Assembly (NCBI GenBank): GCA_045631205.1
Contig: JAZQUI010000036.1
Location: forward strand, 1-64,000
Length of the DNA: 64,000 nt
Origin: HGM04593 sp045631205
GTDB lineage: Bacteria; Bacteroidota; Bacteroidia; Bacteroidales; Bacteroidaceae
Direction: 5' to 3'
Each line of letters begins with the position of its first letter. The first letter of the stretch is position 1. A model generated the notes under the pieces. It was not told where the DNA came from and did not search any database. It saw only the letters and a list, made by a program, of their open reading frames with translations. The position numbers were made by a program, and so were the translations under genes. Of this stretch, positions 34,557-41,902 are shown piece after piece.

Positions 34557-34587
34557 TTTGATGTTTAACAAAATGTTGCTATTTTTG
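34557..34587 (+). promoter_or_regulatory. Promoter of psd (TTTG-N19-TATTTTTG)
   Basis: The -33 box TTTG is at 34557-34560 and the -7 box TATTTTTG at 34580-34587, spaced 19 bp. Both are exact and the start codon is 24 bp downstream. It is one of the best promoters in the window. Confidence 0.85.
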
Positions 34588-34611
34588 TAAATGTAATATC
34601 TTGTTTTAGGC

Positions 34612-35319
34612 ATGAAAAAGATTGGAAAACTTAAAAAAATCAAGAAGATAAGAAATATCAGAATCCATCGTGAGGGTACAGAAATCCTTTTGGTTTCATT
34701 CTTGGTTTTGTTGTTGATAAATGTACCTCTCTGGTACTTTTTGCCTTCGTGGGTTGTTTTTAACTCCTTGGTAAGTGTTGTTACTATTGCGGTATATTTG
34801 CTGATGGTCAATTTCTTCCGTAGTCCTATAAGAAGATTTCAGGGCGATGTGGAAGATATTGTTGTAGCTCCTGCCGATGGTAAGGTTGTGGTAATCGAAA
34901 AGGTTTTCGAGCCCGACCACTTTAAAGATGAGCGTATTCTTGTTTCAATATTTATGAGCCCGATGAATGTTCACGCCAACTGGTATCCTGTGGACGGTGT
35001 TGTGAAACGTGCCGAGCATCAAAAAGGTAAGTTCCATAAAGCGTGGTTGCCCAAGGCGAGTACAGAGAACGAACGCTCGTTGGTGGTTATAGAGATGGCC
35101 GATGGTGAGGAACTTTTGGTTCGTCAGATAGCTGGTGCCATGGCACGCCGCATTGTAACCTACTCAAAGGTGGGTGAGGAGTGTCTCATTGACCAGCATA
35201 TGGGCTTTATTAAATTTGGTTCTCGTGTCGATGTGTACCTTCCCTTAAATGCCGAGGTGTGCGTTAACCTTGAACAGAAGACTGTCGGTAACCAAACCGT
35301 AATTGCGAAACTTAAATAA
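34612..35319 (+). CDS. psd: Phosphatidylserine decarboxylase
   Basis: Turns phosphatidylserine into phosphatidylethanolamine, the main phospholipid of most Gram-negative membranes. The 235-residue proenzyme has one or two membrane segments near residues 20-60, then the catalytic part. The key site is FIKFGSRVDVYLP, where the chain cuts itself between Gly and Ser to form the pyruvoyl group. SIFMSPMNVHANWYPVDG is the family's active-site segment. The short length without an N-terminal extension is the form common in Bacteroidota. Its partner pssA follows after 11 bp. Confidence 0.92.
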   Translation: MKKIGKLKKIKKIRNIRIHREGTEILLVSFLVLLLINVPLWYFLPSWVVFNSLVSVVTIAVYLLMVNFFRSPIRRFQGDVEDIVVAPADGKVVVIEKVFEPDHFKDERILVSIFMSPMNVHANWYPVDGVVKRAEHQKGKFHKAWLPKASTENERSLVVIEMADGEELLVRQIAGAMARRIVTYSKVGEECLIDQHMGFIKFGSRVDVYLPLNAEVCVNLEQKTVGNQTVIAKLK

Positions 35320-35330
35320 ATAAGGATATT

Positions 35331-36038
35331 ATGGCAATCAAGAGACATATTCCAAACACTATTACTTGTTGTAATCTTTTTTCGGGTTGTATTGCTTGCG
35401 TGATGGCATTGCAAGGTGATTTCATTTCCGCCCTCTTGTTTATTGTGTTTGGTGCTATATTTGATTTCTTTGATGGAATGGTAGCGCGTTTGTTAAAGGT
35501 CTCTTCTCCTTTGGGTGTGCAAATGGATTCATTGGCCGACGATATTACTTTTGGCCTTGCTCCTGCAGCGATTGTCTTTTCTTTTATGAGAACCCTGCCT
35601 TTGCCTGCTTTTTTGGCTCCGGTTGGTGAAATCTTGCCTTACTATGCGTTTTTGATAGCTGTTTTTTCGGCTTTGCGCCTTGCAAAGTTCAATATCGATA
35701 CTCGTCAAAAGTCAACATTTATTGGCTTGCCTACACCTGCTAATGCTCTTTTCTGGAGCTCATTGGTGGCCGGTATAGGTACTTGGATATCTGAACTCAA
35801 TGCCGGTTGGCTCTTTATGATGGGGTTGATAACTCTCTTCTCTTATCTTTTGGTATCGCCAATACCTATGTTCTCACTTAAATTCAAGAGTTTGAGATGG
35901 AGAAGCAATAAAATACGTTACATATTCCTTGTATGCTCTATTCCTATGTTGTTCTTGGGTATAGGTGCAGCTGTGGCGATTATTGCTTGGTATCTGTCGT
36001 TGTCAACAGCATTGTATATCCGTAAAAACAGGTCATAA
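35331..36038 (+). CDS. pssA: CDP-diacylglycerol-serine O-phosphatidyltransferase
   Basis: Makes phosphatidylserine from CDP-diacylglycerol and serine in the inner membrane, feeding the psd product upstream. The 235-residue protein has about seven membrane helices. The CDP-alcohol phosphotransferase motif is DFFDGMVARLL...GVQMDSLADD, with the Asp-Gly-x-x-Ala-Arg and two later Asp pairs that bind metal. It lies 11 bp after psd, so both steps of phosphatidylethanolamine synthesis are in one operon, followed 63 bp on by a DUF4834 gene. Confidence 0.93.
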   Translation: MAIKRHIPNTITCCNLFSGCIACVMALQGDFISALLFIVFGAIFDFFDGMVARLLKVSSPLGVQMDSLADDITFGLAPAAIVFSFMRTLPLPAFLAPVGEILPYYAFLIAVFSALRLAKFNIDTRQKSTFIGLPTPANALFWSSLVAGIGTWISELNAGWLFMMGLITLFSYLLVSPIPMFSLKFKSLRWRSNKIRYIFLVCSIPMLFLGIGAAVAIIAWYLSLSTALYIRKNRS

Positions 36039-36101
36039 TCTTTTGGTAGGGCAATCCGTTTTATTATTGCGATTGTTTTTCTATTTGATTAAATTTCGGA
36101 T

Positions 36102-36389
36102 ATGATCTTTTATGTATTACCCTTTTTGATATTGGCACTGTTTGTAATAGTGCTTATCCCTACGATACTTTTTTCTGTAATTCGTACATTATTCTCCATT
36201 CTCGGCTTTACGTTTGGTGGGCGCAAACGTCGGGGTAAGGGCACTTCATCTTCTTCACAAAGAGGTTATGAGCGTGGCGCTGAAACTTGTAGCAGAAATA
36301 GTAAAACTGCCGACGGGCAACGTAAAAAGATGTTCGATAAGAACGAGGGAGAGTATGTCGATTTTGAAGAGATAAAAGATGGCGAGTAG
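36102..36389 (+). CDS. DUF4834 membrane-anchored protein
   Basis: A 95-residue protein with a single N-terminal membrane segment (MIFYVLPFLILALFVIVLIP and beyond) and a charged cytoplasmic tail. The tail's GRKRRGKG and the C-terminal KMFDKNEGEYVDFEEI match the DUF4834 family, which is found almost only in Bacteroidota. The function is unknown. It is 63 bp after pssA, so it may share that operon, and it ends 5 bp from the converging tadA with no visible terminator between. Confidence 0.82.
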   Translation: MIFYVLPFLILALFVIVLIPTILFSVIRTLFSILGFTFGGRKRRGKGTSSSSQRGYERGAETCSRNSKTADGQRKKMFDKNEGEYVDFEEIKDGE

Positions 36390-36394
36390 CAGTT

Positions 36395-36826
36395 CTATCG
36401 CTTGCGACTGAAAAATTCTTTCATCAGTGCGCCGGCCTCTTCGGCGCAGATACCCTCTGTAACCTGGGTTCTGGGGTGCAGAACATCGGGTGCATATCTG
36501 CGGTATCCTCTTTTTTCATCTGATGCTCCATAGACAATGCGTCCTATCTGTGACCAACCCAATGCTCCAGCGCACATTGGGCAGGGCTCCACTGTTACAT
36601 ATAAAGTGCAATCGTTCAGGTATTTTCCTCCTATATTTGTTGCAGCAGCTGTTATTGTTTGCATTTCGGCGTGAGCCGTGACATCGTTGAGAGTCTCGGT
36701 GAGGTTGTGTGCGCGCGCTATTATGCGGTCGTTACACACAATTACTGCGCCAACCGGTACTTCGTCCTTGTCAAAAGCTTTGCGTGCCTCTACAAGGGCC
36801 TGTTTCATATAGTGGGTATCGGTCAT
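36395..36826 (-). CDS. tadA: tRNA adenosine(34) deaminase
   Basis: Converts A34 to inosine in the anticodon of tRNA-Arg(ACG), letting it read CGU, CGC and CGA. The 143-residue protein has the cytidine-deaminase zinc site: THAEMQ supplies His and the proton-shuttling Glu, and VEPCPMCAGAL the two Cys. The length and ASDEKRGYRR loop fit TadA better than guanine deaminase. It lies 6 bp after a small RHH-like gene. The window also has tRNA-Arg(CCG), which reads the fourth CGN codon. Confidence 0.92.
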   Translation of the reverse strand: MTDTHYMKQALVEARKAFDKDEVPVGAVIVCNDRIIARAHNLTETLNDVTAHAEMQTITAAATNIGGKYLNDCTLYVTVEPCPMCAGALGWSQIGRIVYGASDEKRGYRRYAPDVLHPRTQVTEGICAEEAGALMKEFFSRKR

Positions 36827-36832
36827 AAGTCT

Positions 36833-37072
36833 TTATCGGCGCATATCGTGCTCCTCGAACAGAGTGGGGTAGTCGGTGTCGAGGCTCTTGTAAATAAATG
36901 AGAGCAGTGTCTCGCGCATCCAATTGCTCTTGTTCGTGATTTTATATTTTTTCAGATAGTCGTCTATTATTTTCATCTCCTCGTCGCTGACAAGGCATAC
37001 GACGCGTGAGTGACGCACCGGTTGTACCCGTGTGGTTGTGGCTTTTAGTGCTTTTGTCTTTTTGGTACTCAT
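36833..37072 (-). CDS. Small ribbon-helix-helix-like protein
   Basis: A 79-residue basic protein. After a lysine- and threonine-rich N-terminus, HSRVVCLVSDEEMKIIDDYL fits a short strand followed by helix 1, and ITNKSNWMRETLLSFIYKSL fits helix 2, the pattern of ribbon-helix-helix DNA-binding proteins. This is a fold-level guess from pattern; I do not recognise a named family. It lies 6 bp ahead of tadA on the same strand and has a strong promoter at 37104-37135. An RHH protein could repress its own operon. Confidence 0.6.
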   Translation of the reverse strand: MSTKKTKALKATTTRVQPVRHSRVVCLVSDEEMKIIDDYLKKYKITNKSNWMRETLLSFIYKSLDTDYPTLFEEHDMRR

Positions 37073-37103
37073 TGTGGCGCAGATGTTTTTTATTTTGACA
37101 CCG

Positions 37104-37135
37104 CAAAAATAGTGTAAATGGTACCGAAATGCAAA
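37104..37135 (-). promoter_or_regulatory. Promoter of the RHH-like/tadA unit (TTTG-N20-TATTTTTG)
   Basis: Read on the minus strand, the -33 TTTG is at 37132-37135 and the -7 TATTTTTG at 37104-37111, spaced 20 bp. It is back to back with the promoter at 37142-37173: the two -33 boxes are only 6 bp apart. Confidence 0.85.
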
Positions 37136-37141
37136 TTTTGA

Positions 37142-37173
37142 TTTGTTTTTCGGTGTAACTTGTGCTATCTTCG
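37142..37173 (+). promoter_or_regulatory. Promoter of the YraN-family gene (TTTG-N20-TATCTTCG)
   Basis: The -33 TTTG is at 37142-37145 and the -7 TATCTTCG at 37166-37173, spaced 20 bp. The start codon at 37194 follows after 20 bp. Confidence 0.8.
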
Positions 37174-37193
37174 CTAATATTATATCAGAATTT

Positions 37194-37556
37194 ATGGCTC
37201 AACATAATCTTTTTGGCAACAAGGGCGAAATGCTGGCAGCACGTTATCTTATGGATAAAGGGTATGCCATTCACGAATATAATTGGCGCAGTGGGCATAA
37301 AGAGATTGATCTCATTGCCCAGTACCGCGATGTGTTGGTATTTGTGGAGGTAAAGAGTCGTGCCACCGATGCCTTTGGCGATGCCTCTGAGGCTGTGACA
37401 CCTGCAAAGACAGAGCGTTTGCTTTCTGCAGCTGAAGCTTATATTCAGGGGCGCAGTATTGACCTCAATTACAGGTTCGACATTGTTACAGTGGTGGGTA
37501 ACGGCGAGCAGCATATTATTGAGCATATTGAAGATGCCTTTTCGGCAAGTTGGTAG
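37194..37556 (+). CDS. YraN family (UPF0102) endonuclease-like protein
   Basis: A 120-residue protein of the UPF0102/YraN family, which has a restriction-endonuclease-like fold related to Holliday-junction resolvases. The motifs GNKGEMLAARYLMDKGY, HKEIDLIAQYRDVLVFVEVKSR (Asp and Glu-x-Lys metal site) and RFDIVTVV are present. The biological role is not established. The frame is open upstream to 37143, but that start lies inside the promoter, so ATG 37194 is used. It starts an operon with an MmcQ/YjbR gene 4 bp later and birA overlapping that. Confidence 0.88.
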   Translation: MAQHNLFGNKGEMLAARYLMDKGYAIHEYNWRSGHKEIDLIAQYRDVLVFVEVKSRATDAFGDASEAVTPAKTERLLSAAEAYIQGRSIDLNYRFDIVTVVGNGEQHIIEHIEDAFSASW

Positions 37557-37560
37557 TATT

Positions 37561-37908
37561 ATGAATATTGAAGATGCACGTTTATATTGCTTGAGCAAGC
37601 CCGGGGCTACTGAGGATTTCCCTTTCGATGAGACAACGCTTGCATTCAGGGTCGAGAATAAGATTTTTGCAATTGTCGATTTGGAGAATGTCGATTGGTT
37701 CTGTGTGAAATGTGACGCGGATTATGCCGTTGAACTTCGCGATAAATATTGGCAGATAAAACCGGCGTGGCATATGAACAAGAGATATTGGAATCAAATG
37801 GATATAGAGCATCTGTCCGACGAACTTTTTTATAAACTTGTCGACCATTCTTATTGCGAGGTATTAAAGAAACTCCCTAAATATGTTCGTGAGAAATATG
37901 GCTTGTAG
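37561..37908 (+). CDS. MmcQ/YjbR family protein
   Basis: A 115-residue protein of the MmcQ/YjbR family, small cytoplasmic proteins with a CyaY-like DNA-binding-type fold whose function is not firmly known. Family features are the N-terminal EDARLYCLSKPGATEDFPFDE, the central KIFAIVDLENVDWFCVKCD and the late PAWHMNKRYWNQMDIE. The frame runs 34 codons further upstream inside the YraN gene; ATG 37561, 4 bp after that stop, is the natural start. Its 3' end overlaps birA by 26 bp. Confidence 0.88.
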   Translation: MNIEDARLYCLSKPGATEDFPFDETTLAFRVENKIFAIVDLENVDWFCVKCDADYAVELRDKYWQIKPAWHMNKRYWNQMDIEHLSDELFYKLVDHSYCEVLKKLPKYVREKYGL

Positions 37909-38659
37909 TATACCCGGCGTTTTTATCAAGCATTTTGGAGTTATAGACTCCACGAATAGTTATGCGCGCGCTTCGGCTACTAGTTTGTGGGCCGAGGCCG
38001 GTGAGGCTTCTGTTGTTGTTGTGCGTGCCGATGAGCAGACGGCCGGTCGTGGTCAACGTGGTAATGTTTGGCTTTCGTCGGCCGGTGACAATCTTCTTGT
38101 AAGTATTATGGTGCGTCCGACTGCATTGAAAGTTGTATCGCAATTTGCTCTTTCGCAGGTTGTTGCTCTTGCAGTGCGCAGCGCAATGGCTTTTTACGAT
38201 ATAGATGTTGTGCTTAAATGGCCCAATGATATTTATGTGGGTGGCTGTAAACTTGCCGGTATTCTTGTGGAGCTCGATTGTTGTGGCGATTCTGTGGAAC
38301 AGGCTGTTATGGGAGTGGGGCTCAATGTCAATCAGTCGGCTTTTGTTCCAATGGATAGGGTTCCTGTGTCAATGAAAATGTTACGTGGAACATCCTTTGC
38401 TGTTGATGAAGTGTTGGCAACACTTCTCGATTCTTTCTCTCGCTACTATGCAATGTTGCAGGCTGGGGAGTATGAAGCTCTTGCCACCGAATATAAAAAA
38501 CACCTTTTGGGTTATGGGCGTGTGATGCACTATCGCGACGAAAAATCCTCTTTCGAAGCGGAAATAGTGGGAGTGGGCAACGATGGTCGTATCTCTTTGC
38601 GCCGTGCCGACGGCTCAACTTCAAAATACGCTTTTAAAGAGGTGGAACTGTTGCTGTAA
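37883..38659 (+). CDS. birA: Biotin-[acetyl-CoA carboxylase] ligase
   Basis: Attaches biotin to the carrier domain of carboxylases. The 258-residue protein is the short, class I form without an N-terminal repressor helix-turn-helix, so it probably only ligates. Motifs are VIDSTNSYAR, EQTAGRGQRGNVWLS (biotinoyl-AMP loop) and LKWPNDIYVGGCKLAGILVE; the C-terminal SH3-like domain ends at SKYAFKEVELLL. It overlaps the MmcQ/YjbR stop by 26 bp; ATG 37898 would give a shorter overlap and is an alternative. It ends 1 bp from the converging small membrane-protein gene. Confidence 0.92.
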   Translation: MFVRNMACSIPGVFIKHFGVIDSTNSYARASATSLWAEAGEASVVVVRADEQTAGRGQRGNVWLSSAGDNLLVSIMVRPTALKVVSQFALSQVVALAVRSAMAFYDIDVVLKWPNDIYVGGCKLAGILVELDCCGDSVEQAVMGVGLNVNQSAFVPMDRVPVSMKMLRGTSFAVDEVLATLLDSFSRYYAMLQAGEYEALATEYKKHLLGYGRVMHYRDEKSSFEAEIVGVGNDGRISLRRADGSTSKYAFKEVELLL

Positions 38660-38660
38660 T

Positions 38661-38888
38661 CTATTGATTTTTCTTGTTGCGCATATCTTCCTCTCGCTCG
38701 CGGCGCAGTTTGTCGCGTTTGCGAAGCAGGTACCATAGAATACCAAGCACGGCACACGATGTTCCAACTGTTATTATTTTCTCGTTAATTGTCATTTCGT
38801 TGTTGCGAGGCAATAAGTAGGCATACACAATAACGGTGTATATGGCAAGCAGGGCAATTGTTATGTTGGGGTTTCTGAAAAGTCGCAT
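38661..38888 (-). CDS. Small two-helix membrane protein, unknown
   Basis: A 75-residue protein with two hydrophobic segments (about residues 8-27 and 37-57) and a short charged C-terminal tail (RKRDKLRREREEDMRNKKNQ). It is not a family I can name; such small Bacteroidota membrane proteins are common and uncharacterised. A TACCTTCG -7-like box is at 38909-38916 on the minus strand, 20 bp upstream of the start. The 3' end is 1 bp from birA. Confidence 0.7.
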   Translation of the reverse strand: MRLFRNPNITIALLAIYTVIVYAYLLPRNNEMTINEKIITVGTSCAVLGILWYLLRKRDKLRREREEDMRNKKNQ

Positions 38889-38908
38889 ATATAAAATTTA
38901 TTTCTTTG

Positions 38909-38916
38909 CGAAGGTA
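38909..38916 (-). promoter_or_regulatory. -7 box of the small membrane-protein gene (TACCTTCG)
   Basis: TAnnTTCG match on the minus strand, 20 bp before the start codon. Confidence 0.5.
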
Positions 38917-39057
38917 AACATTTTTTTTCTTCTATCCTTGCCGGTTGCTCTTTTTGAACTAAAAGATAGTATTATTTAACTATTGTTGCTCTGTTGCGAA
39001 AAAAACTTTATATTTACACAACTTATATAAGAGTGATGTTTTTATAATTTTTTATAT

Positions 39058-39768
39058 ATGGCAAAATTTAAACGTATACTCCTTAAATTGAGCGGCGAGA
39101 GCCTGATGGGAGAGCAGGGTTATGGTATTGATGTTAAGCGTTTGAACGAATATGCAGCACAGATAAAAGAGGTGTCTGAAATGGGCGTTCAGATAGGTAT
39201 TGTAATCGGTGGTGGAAATATCTTCCGTGGCCTTTCGGGTGCAGGAAAGGGTTTCGACCGTGTGAAAGGCGACCAGATGGGTATGATGGCTACAGTTATC
39301 AACAGCCTTGCTTTGAGTTCGGCTCTCGGTGCGGCAGGTGTGCCCAATAAAGTGCTTACAGCTATCCGTATGGAGCCCGTGGGCGAGTTCTATACAAAAT
39401 GGAAAGCTATAGAAGCTATGGAAGAGGGTAAGGTGGTTATTATGGCTGCCGGTACCGGAAGTCCTTATTTTACAACCGATACAGGTTCATCGCTTCGTGG
39501 TATAGAAATAGAAGCCGATGTTATGCTTAAAGGTACACGCGTTGATGGTATTTATACCGCCGACCCCGAGAAAGACCCCACAGCAACAAAGTTCGACGAT
39601 ATCAGTTACGACGAGGTGTTGAGTCGTGGTCTCAAAGTTATGGATGTTACAGCGACCGCAATGTGTAAAGAGAACAATCTCCCCATTTATGTATTTAATA
39701 TGGATGTTGTTGGTAATCTTAAAAAGGTTATGAACGGTGAGGAGATTGGTACATTCGTGCATCCTTGA
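39058..39768 (+). CDS. pyrH: UMP kinase
   Basis: Phosphorylates UMP to UDP with ATP, a cytoplasmic step of pyrimidine synthesis. The 236-residue amino-acid-kinase-fold protein has the bacterial UMP kinase motifs LLKLSGESLMGEQGYGID, GIVIGGGNIFRG, GDQMGMMATVINSLAL, AGTGSPYFTTDT and KVMDVTATAMCKENNLPIYVFNM. It is a hexamer in other bacteria, usually controlled by GTP and UTP. A near-consensus TATATTTA lies at 39009-39016. It ends in a 16-bp hairpin facing the beta-helix gene. Confidence 0.97.
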   Translation: MAKFKRILLKLSGESLMGEQGYGIDVKRLNEYAAQIKEVSEMGVQIGIVIGGGNIFRGLSGAGKGFDRVKGDQMGMMATVINSLALSSALGAAGVPNKVLTAIRMEPVGEFYTKWKAIEAMEEGKVVIMAAGTGSPYFTTDTGSSLRGIEIEADVMLKGTRVDGIYTADPEKDPTATKFDDISYDEVLSRGLKVMDVTATAMCKENNLPIYVFNMDVVGNLKKVMNGEEIGTFVHP

Positions 39769-39788
39769 TTTTTCATTACCTGATAAAT

Positions 39789-39824
39789 AAATAATGAGCG
39801 CATCTTTGGATGCGCTCATTATTT
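39789..39824. terminator. Bidirectional terminator between pyrH and the beta-helix operon
   Basis: A 16-bp stem (39789-39804 with 39809-39824) closes a TTTG loop; the core is ATGAGCGCATC/GATGCGCTCAT. It ends both pyrH and the four-gene operon on the other strand. Confidence 0.9.
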
Positions 39825-39842
39825 GTTTGTACTAACCAACTC

Positions 39843-41888
39843 TTATTCTACGCCTTTTGTTAGCAACCATCCGCCACTCTGTGTTGTGGTGCCGGTAATT
39901 GCAGTGCTGTTGCTGCTGAAAGCTTGTATGCTTCCTGCAGTAAAGTTGAGGCTTGTGGCGTTTATGGCGTGGTCATATGATTTTGTATAAATGTTTCCGC
40001 CGTTTATGGTGATGTCGTATGCGGTGATGGCGCGTGTCTTGCGGTCATCGTTATCGGCAACAAAGTTGTCGGCTGTTGCAAGCAGTGTTATGTCGCCACC
40101 GTTTATTACGAGGTTGCCGTTACAGTTGAAACCTTTTGAGCCTTCGCCGCGACTATCGAGTGCAATAGTGCCACCTTCAATTATTGTGTTGCCATCGCTC
40201 TTGAAACCTCCGGCGGTTGTTGCGTCGCTACTGAGTGTTCCATAAGATATTCCGGTTATCTTACCATCTTTTATAGTAATGTCTCCGTCGCAGTTTACAA
40301 TCTTAGAGCCGTTGCCTTTAACCTCTCCTTGTATTGTTCCACCGTTGAGTGTAAAGTTGCCGGCAGTCTTTACTATGGCTGCTTTTTCATCGTTAGTTGT
40401 AGCTTTTATGTATCCGCCGTTAATGATAGCATCGGGGGTAATTGTAGGGTCTGCTGCCTCCTCGTACGAAACGTTGATTGCTTCTCCGCCGGTGTTCATT
40501 GTTATTTTACCGGCTTCAATAAGAACCTTGCCTTTGCCGCAGTCAATTCCGTCGCTTTGCGCGTTTATGGTAATTACAGGTGAAGCGGTGGCAGTGCGTC
40601 CTACGCGGAAAATATCGTTGGTGTGAAAGCCATCTTTTGCTGCCGAAGTGATGTTTATCTTGCCACTTCGTATGCGTATATAGTCGTCGCTACAGATGGC
40701 GTGTCCACCTTTTGAGGTTACGTTTAGCGTACCTTCTCCATTGAAAATGAGCTGGCCTTCGCTGAATATGGTTCCCTTCTGATCCTCAACTTTACCATTG
40801 GCATCTTTGGCAGCTGCAGTGTATGTCTCACCATCGCACAAGGTGTTTGTTGTACCTTTCGCCAGGGTTAGATACACACTTTTACCACTTTGAATGTTTA
40901 TGGCGGGGCCGTTGGGGTTGGTTAGCGTAAGGTTGTTGAGTTGTAACTGAAATTTGTAGTTGCTGTATATTTTCACAGAACCGTTGTCGCACTTTCCGTA
41001 CACAAGGAAACCAACATTTTTGCGTGTTGAGTTTATAACAATGTGGCTGTTATTTGTGATGGTATATGTGACATCGGAGAGTGTGCTGTTGCATATAACC
41101 TTTGTTCCGCTGAACGATATGGCAATAATTTTAGTTGTTGTGTAGTTTTCGATGAAATCGCCGTACTCGTCGTTGAGTTCATCTTTTATTATTGTCTCAA
41201 CAACCTCTTTATAAGATGTGGCATCGGCTTCGTTGAAAACAATGCTCTTGTCGCTGTCATAAGTGAGTGTCGCACCTCCGTTGCTGTTTTTGGAAATGTT
41301 GTTTACCTTGGTTGTGACAAAGGTACTCTTTGCGCCGTCGTTGCCATGTATTGTTATAAGCAACTGCGTTTCGTTAAATGTGATTTCCTTTACTTCATCC
41401 GTGTTTATTTCAAGGTTTGTGGCATTGCTGTTGTTCAGGAACAGTGTTTGTGCTGTGGTTGCATTTGCGTATGCAGTAACATTGTTTCCAAGAATTATTG
41501 AAACGAGTAAGGTTATGTCGCTTACATCTATGTAACCGTCGTTGTTGATATCGGCCTCGGGCGTGCCTAACGAGGTGTTAAGTACGAAAGAAACCAATGT
41601 CGTAATGTCGGCAATGTCGGTTGCACCATCGCCATTTATGTCGCCGGACATAACGGTTATGCCGTCTCCAAAGTAGATGCGATTTATATCACCCATCTTC
41701 GCTGTGAGAGTACTGCCATCGGTAACGGCTATGTTTACATTGCTGTCGCTGAAAGTTATTTGTTGCAACTCGTCAAGAGCAACAATGCTGTTGCTCTGCT
41801 TGCCATCTTTCATCTCCACAATCATGTTTTGCGAGAAAGAGGGAATGGCAAGTAAAGTTGTTATTACCAATAATAAAAATTTCTTCAT
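39843..41888 (-). CDS. Secreted beta-helix protein with dockerin-like repeats (Cthe_2159 type)
   Basis: A 681-residue exported protein (signal peptide 1-20). Residues 82-137 hold two dockerin-like calcium loops: GDINGDGATDIADITTLVS and a second beginning DINNDGYIDVSDITLLVS, each with the D-x-N-x-D-G pattern and a helix. Residues about 265-640 form a right-handed beta-helix of the Cthe_2159 type, a family related to a polygalacturonate-binding protein and often annotated as carbohydrate-binding. Typical turns are GKSVYLTLAKGTTNTLCDG, SKGGHAICSDDYIRI, AAKDGFHTNDIFRV, AQSDGIDCGKG and GGEAINVSYE. It is the last gene of the operon that begins with the VTC-type protein at 44309. No scaffold or cohesin is seen, so the dockerin role is unclear. 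Confidence 0.8.
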   Translation of the reverse strand: MKKFLLLVITTLLAIPSFSQNMIVEMKDGKQSNSIVALDELQQITFSDSNVNIAVTDGSTLTAKMGDINRIYFGDGITVMSGDINGDGATDIADITTLVSFVLNTSLGTPEADINNDGYIDVSDITLLVSIILGNNVTAYANATTAQTLFLNNSNATNLEINTDEVKEITFNETQLLITIHGNDGAKSTFVTTKVNNISKNSNGGATLTYDSDKSIVFNEADATSYKEVVETIIKDELNDEYGDFIENYTTTKIIAISFSGTKVICNSTLSDVTYTITNNSHIVINSTRKNVGFLVYGKCDNGSVKIYSNYKFQLQLNNLTLTNPNGPAINIQSGKSVYLTLAKGTTNTLCDGETYTAAAKDANGKVEDQKGTIFSEGQLIFNGEGTLNVTSKGGHAICSDDYIRIRSGKINITSAAKDGFHTNDIFRVGRTATASPVITINAQSDGIDCGKGKVLIEAGKITMNTGGEAINVSYEEAADPTITPDAIINGGYIKATTNDEKAAIVKTAGNFTLNGGTIQGEVKGNGSKIVNCDGDITIKDGKITGISYGTLSSDATTAGGFKSDGNTIIEGGTIALDSRGEGSKGFNCNGNLVINGGDITLLATADNFVADNDDRKTRAITAYDITINGGNIYTKSYDHAINATSLNFTAGSIQAFSSNSTAITGTTTQSGGWLLTKGVE

Positions 41889-41902
41889 TTCTTATTGTTC
41901 TA

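Noticed and set aside
37459..37560. N-terminal extension of the MmcQ/YjbR protein
   Set aside because: It is inside the YraN-family gene in another frame, and the family begins at about MNIEDARLYC.
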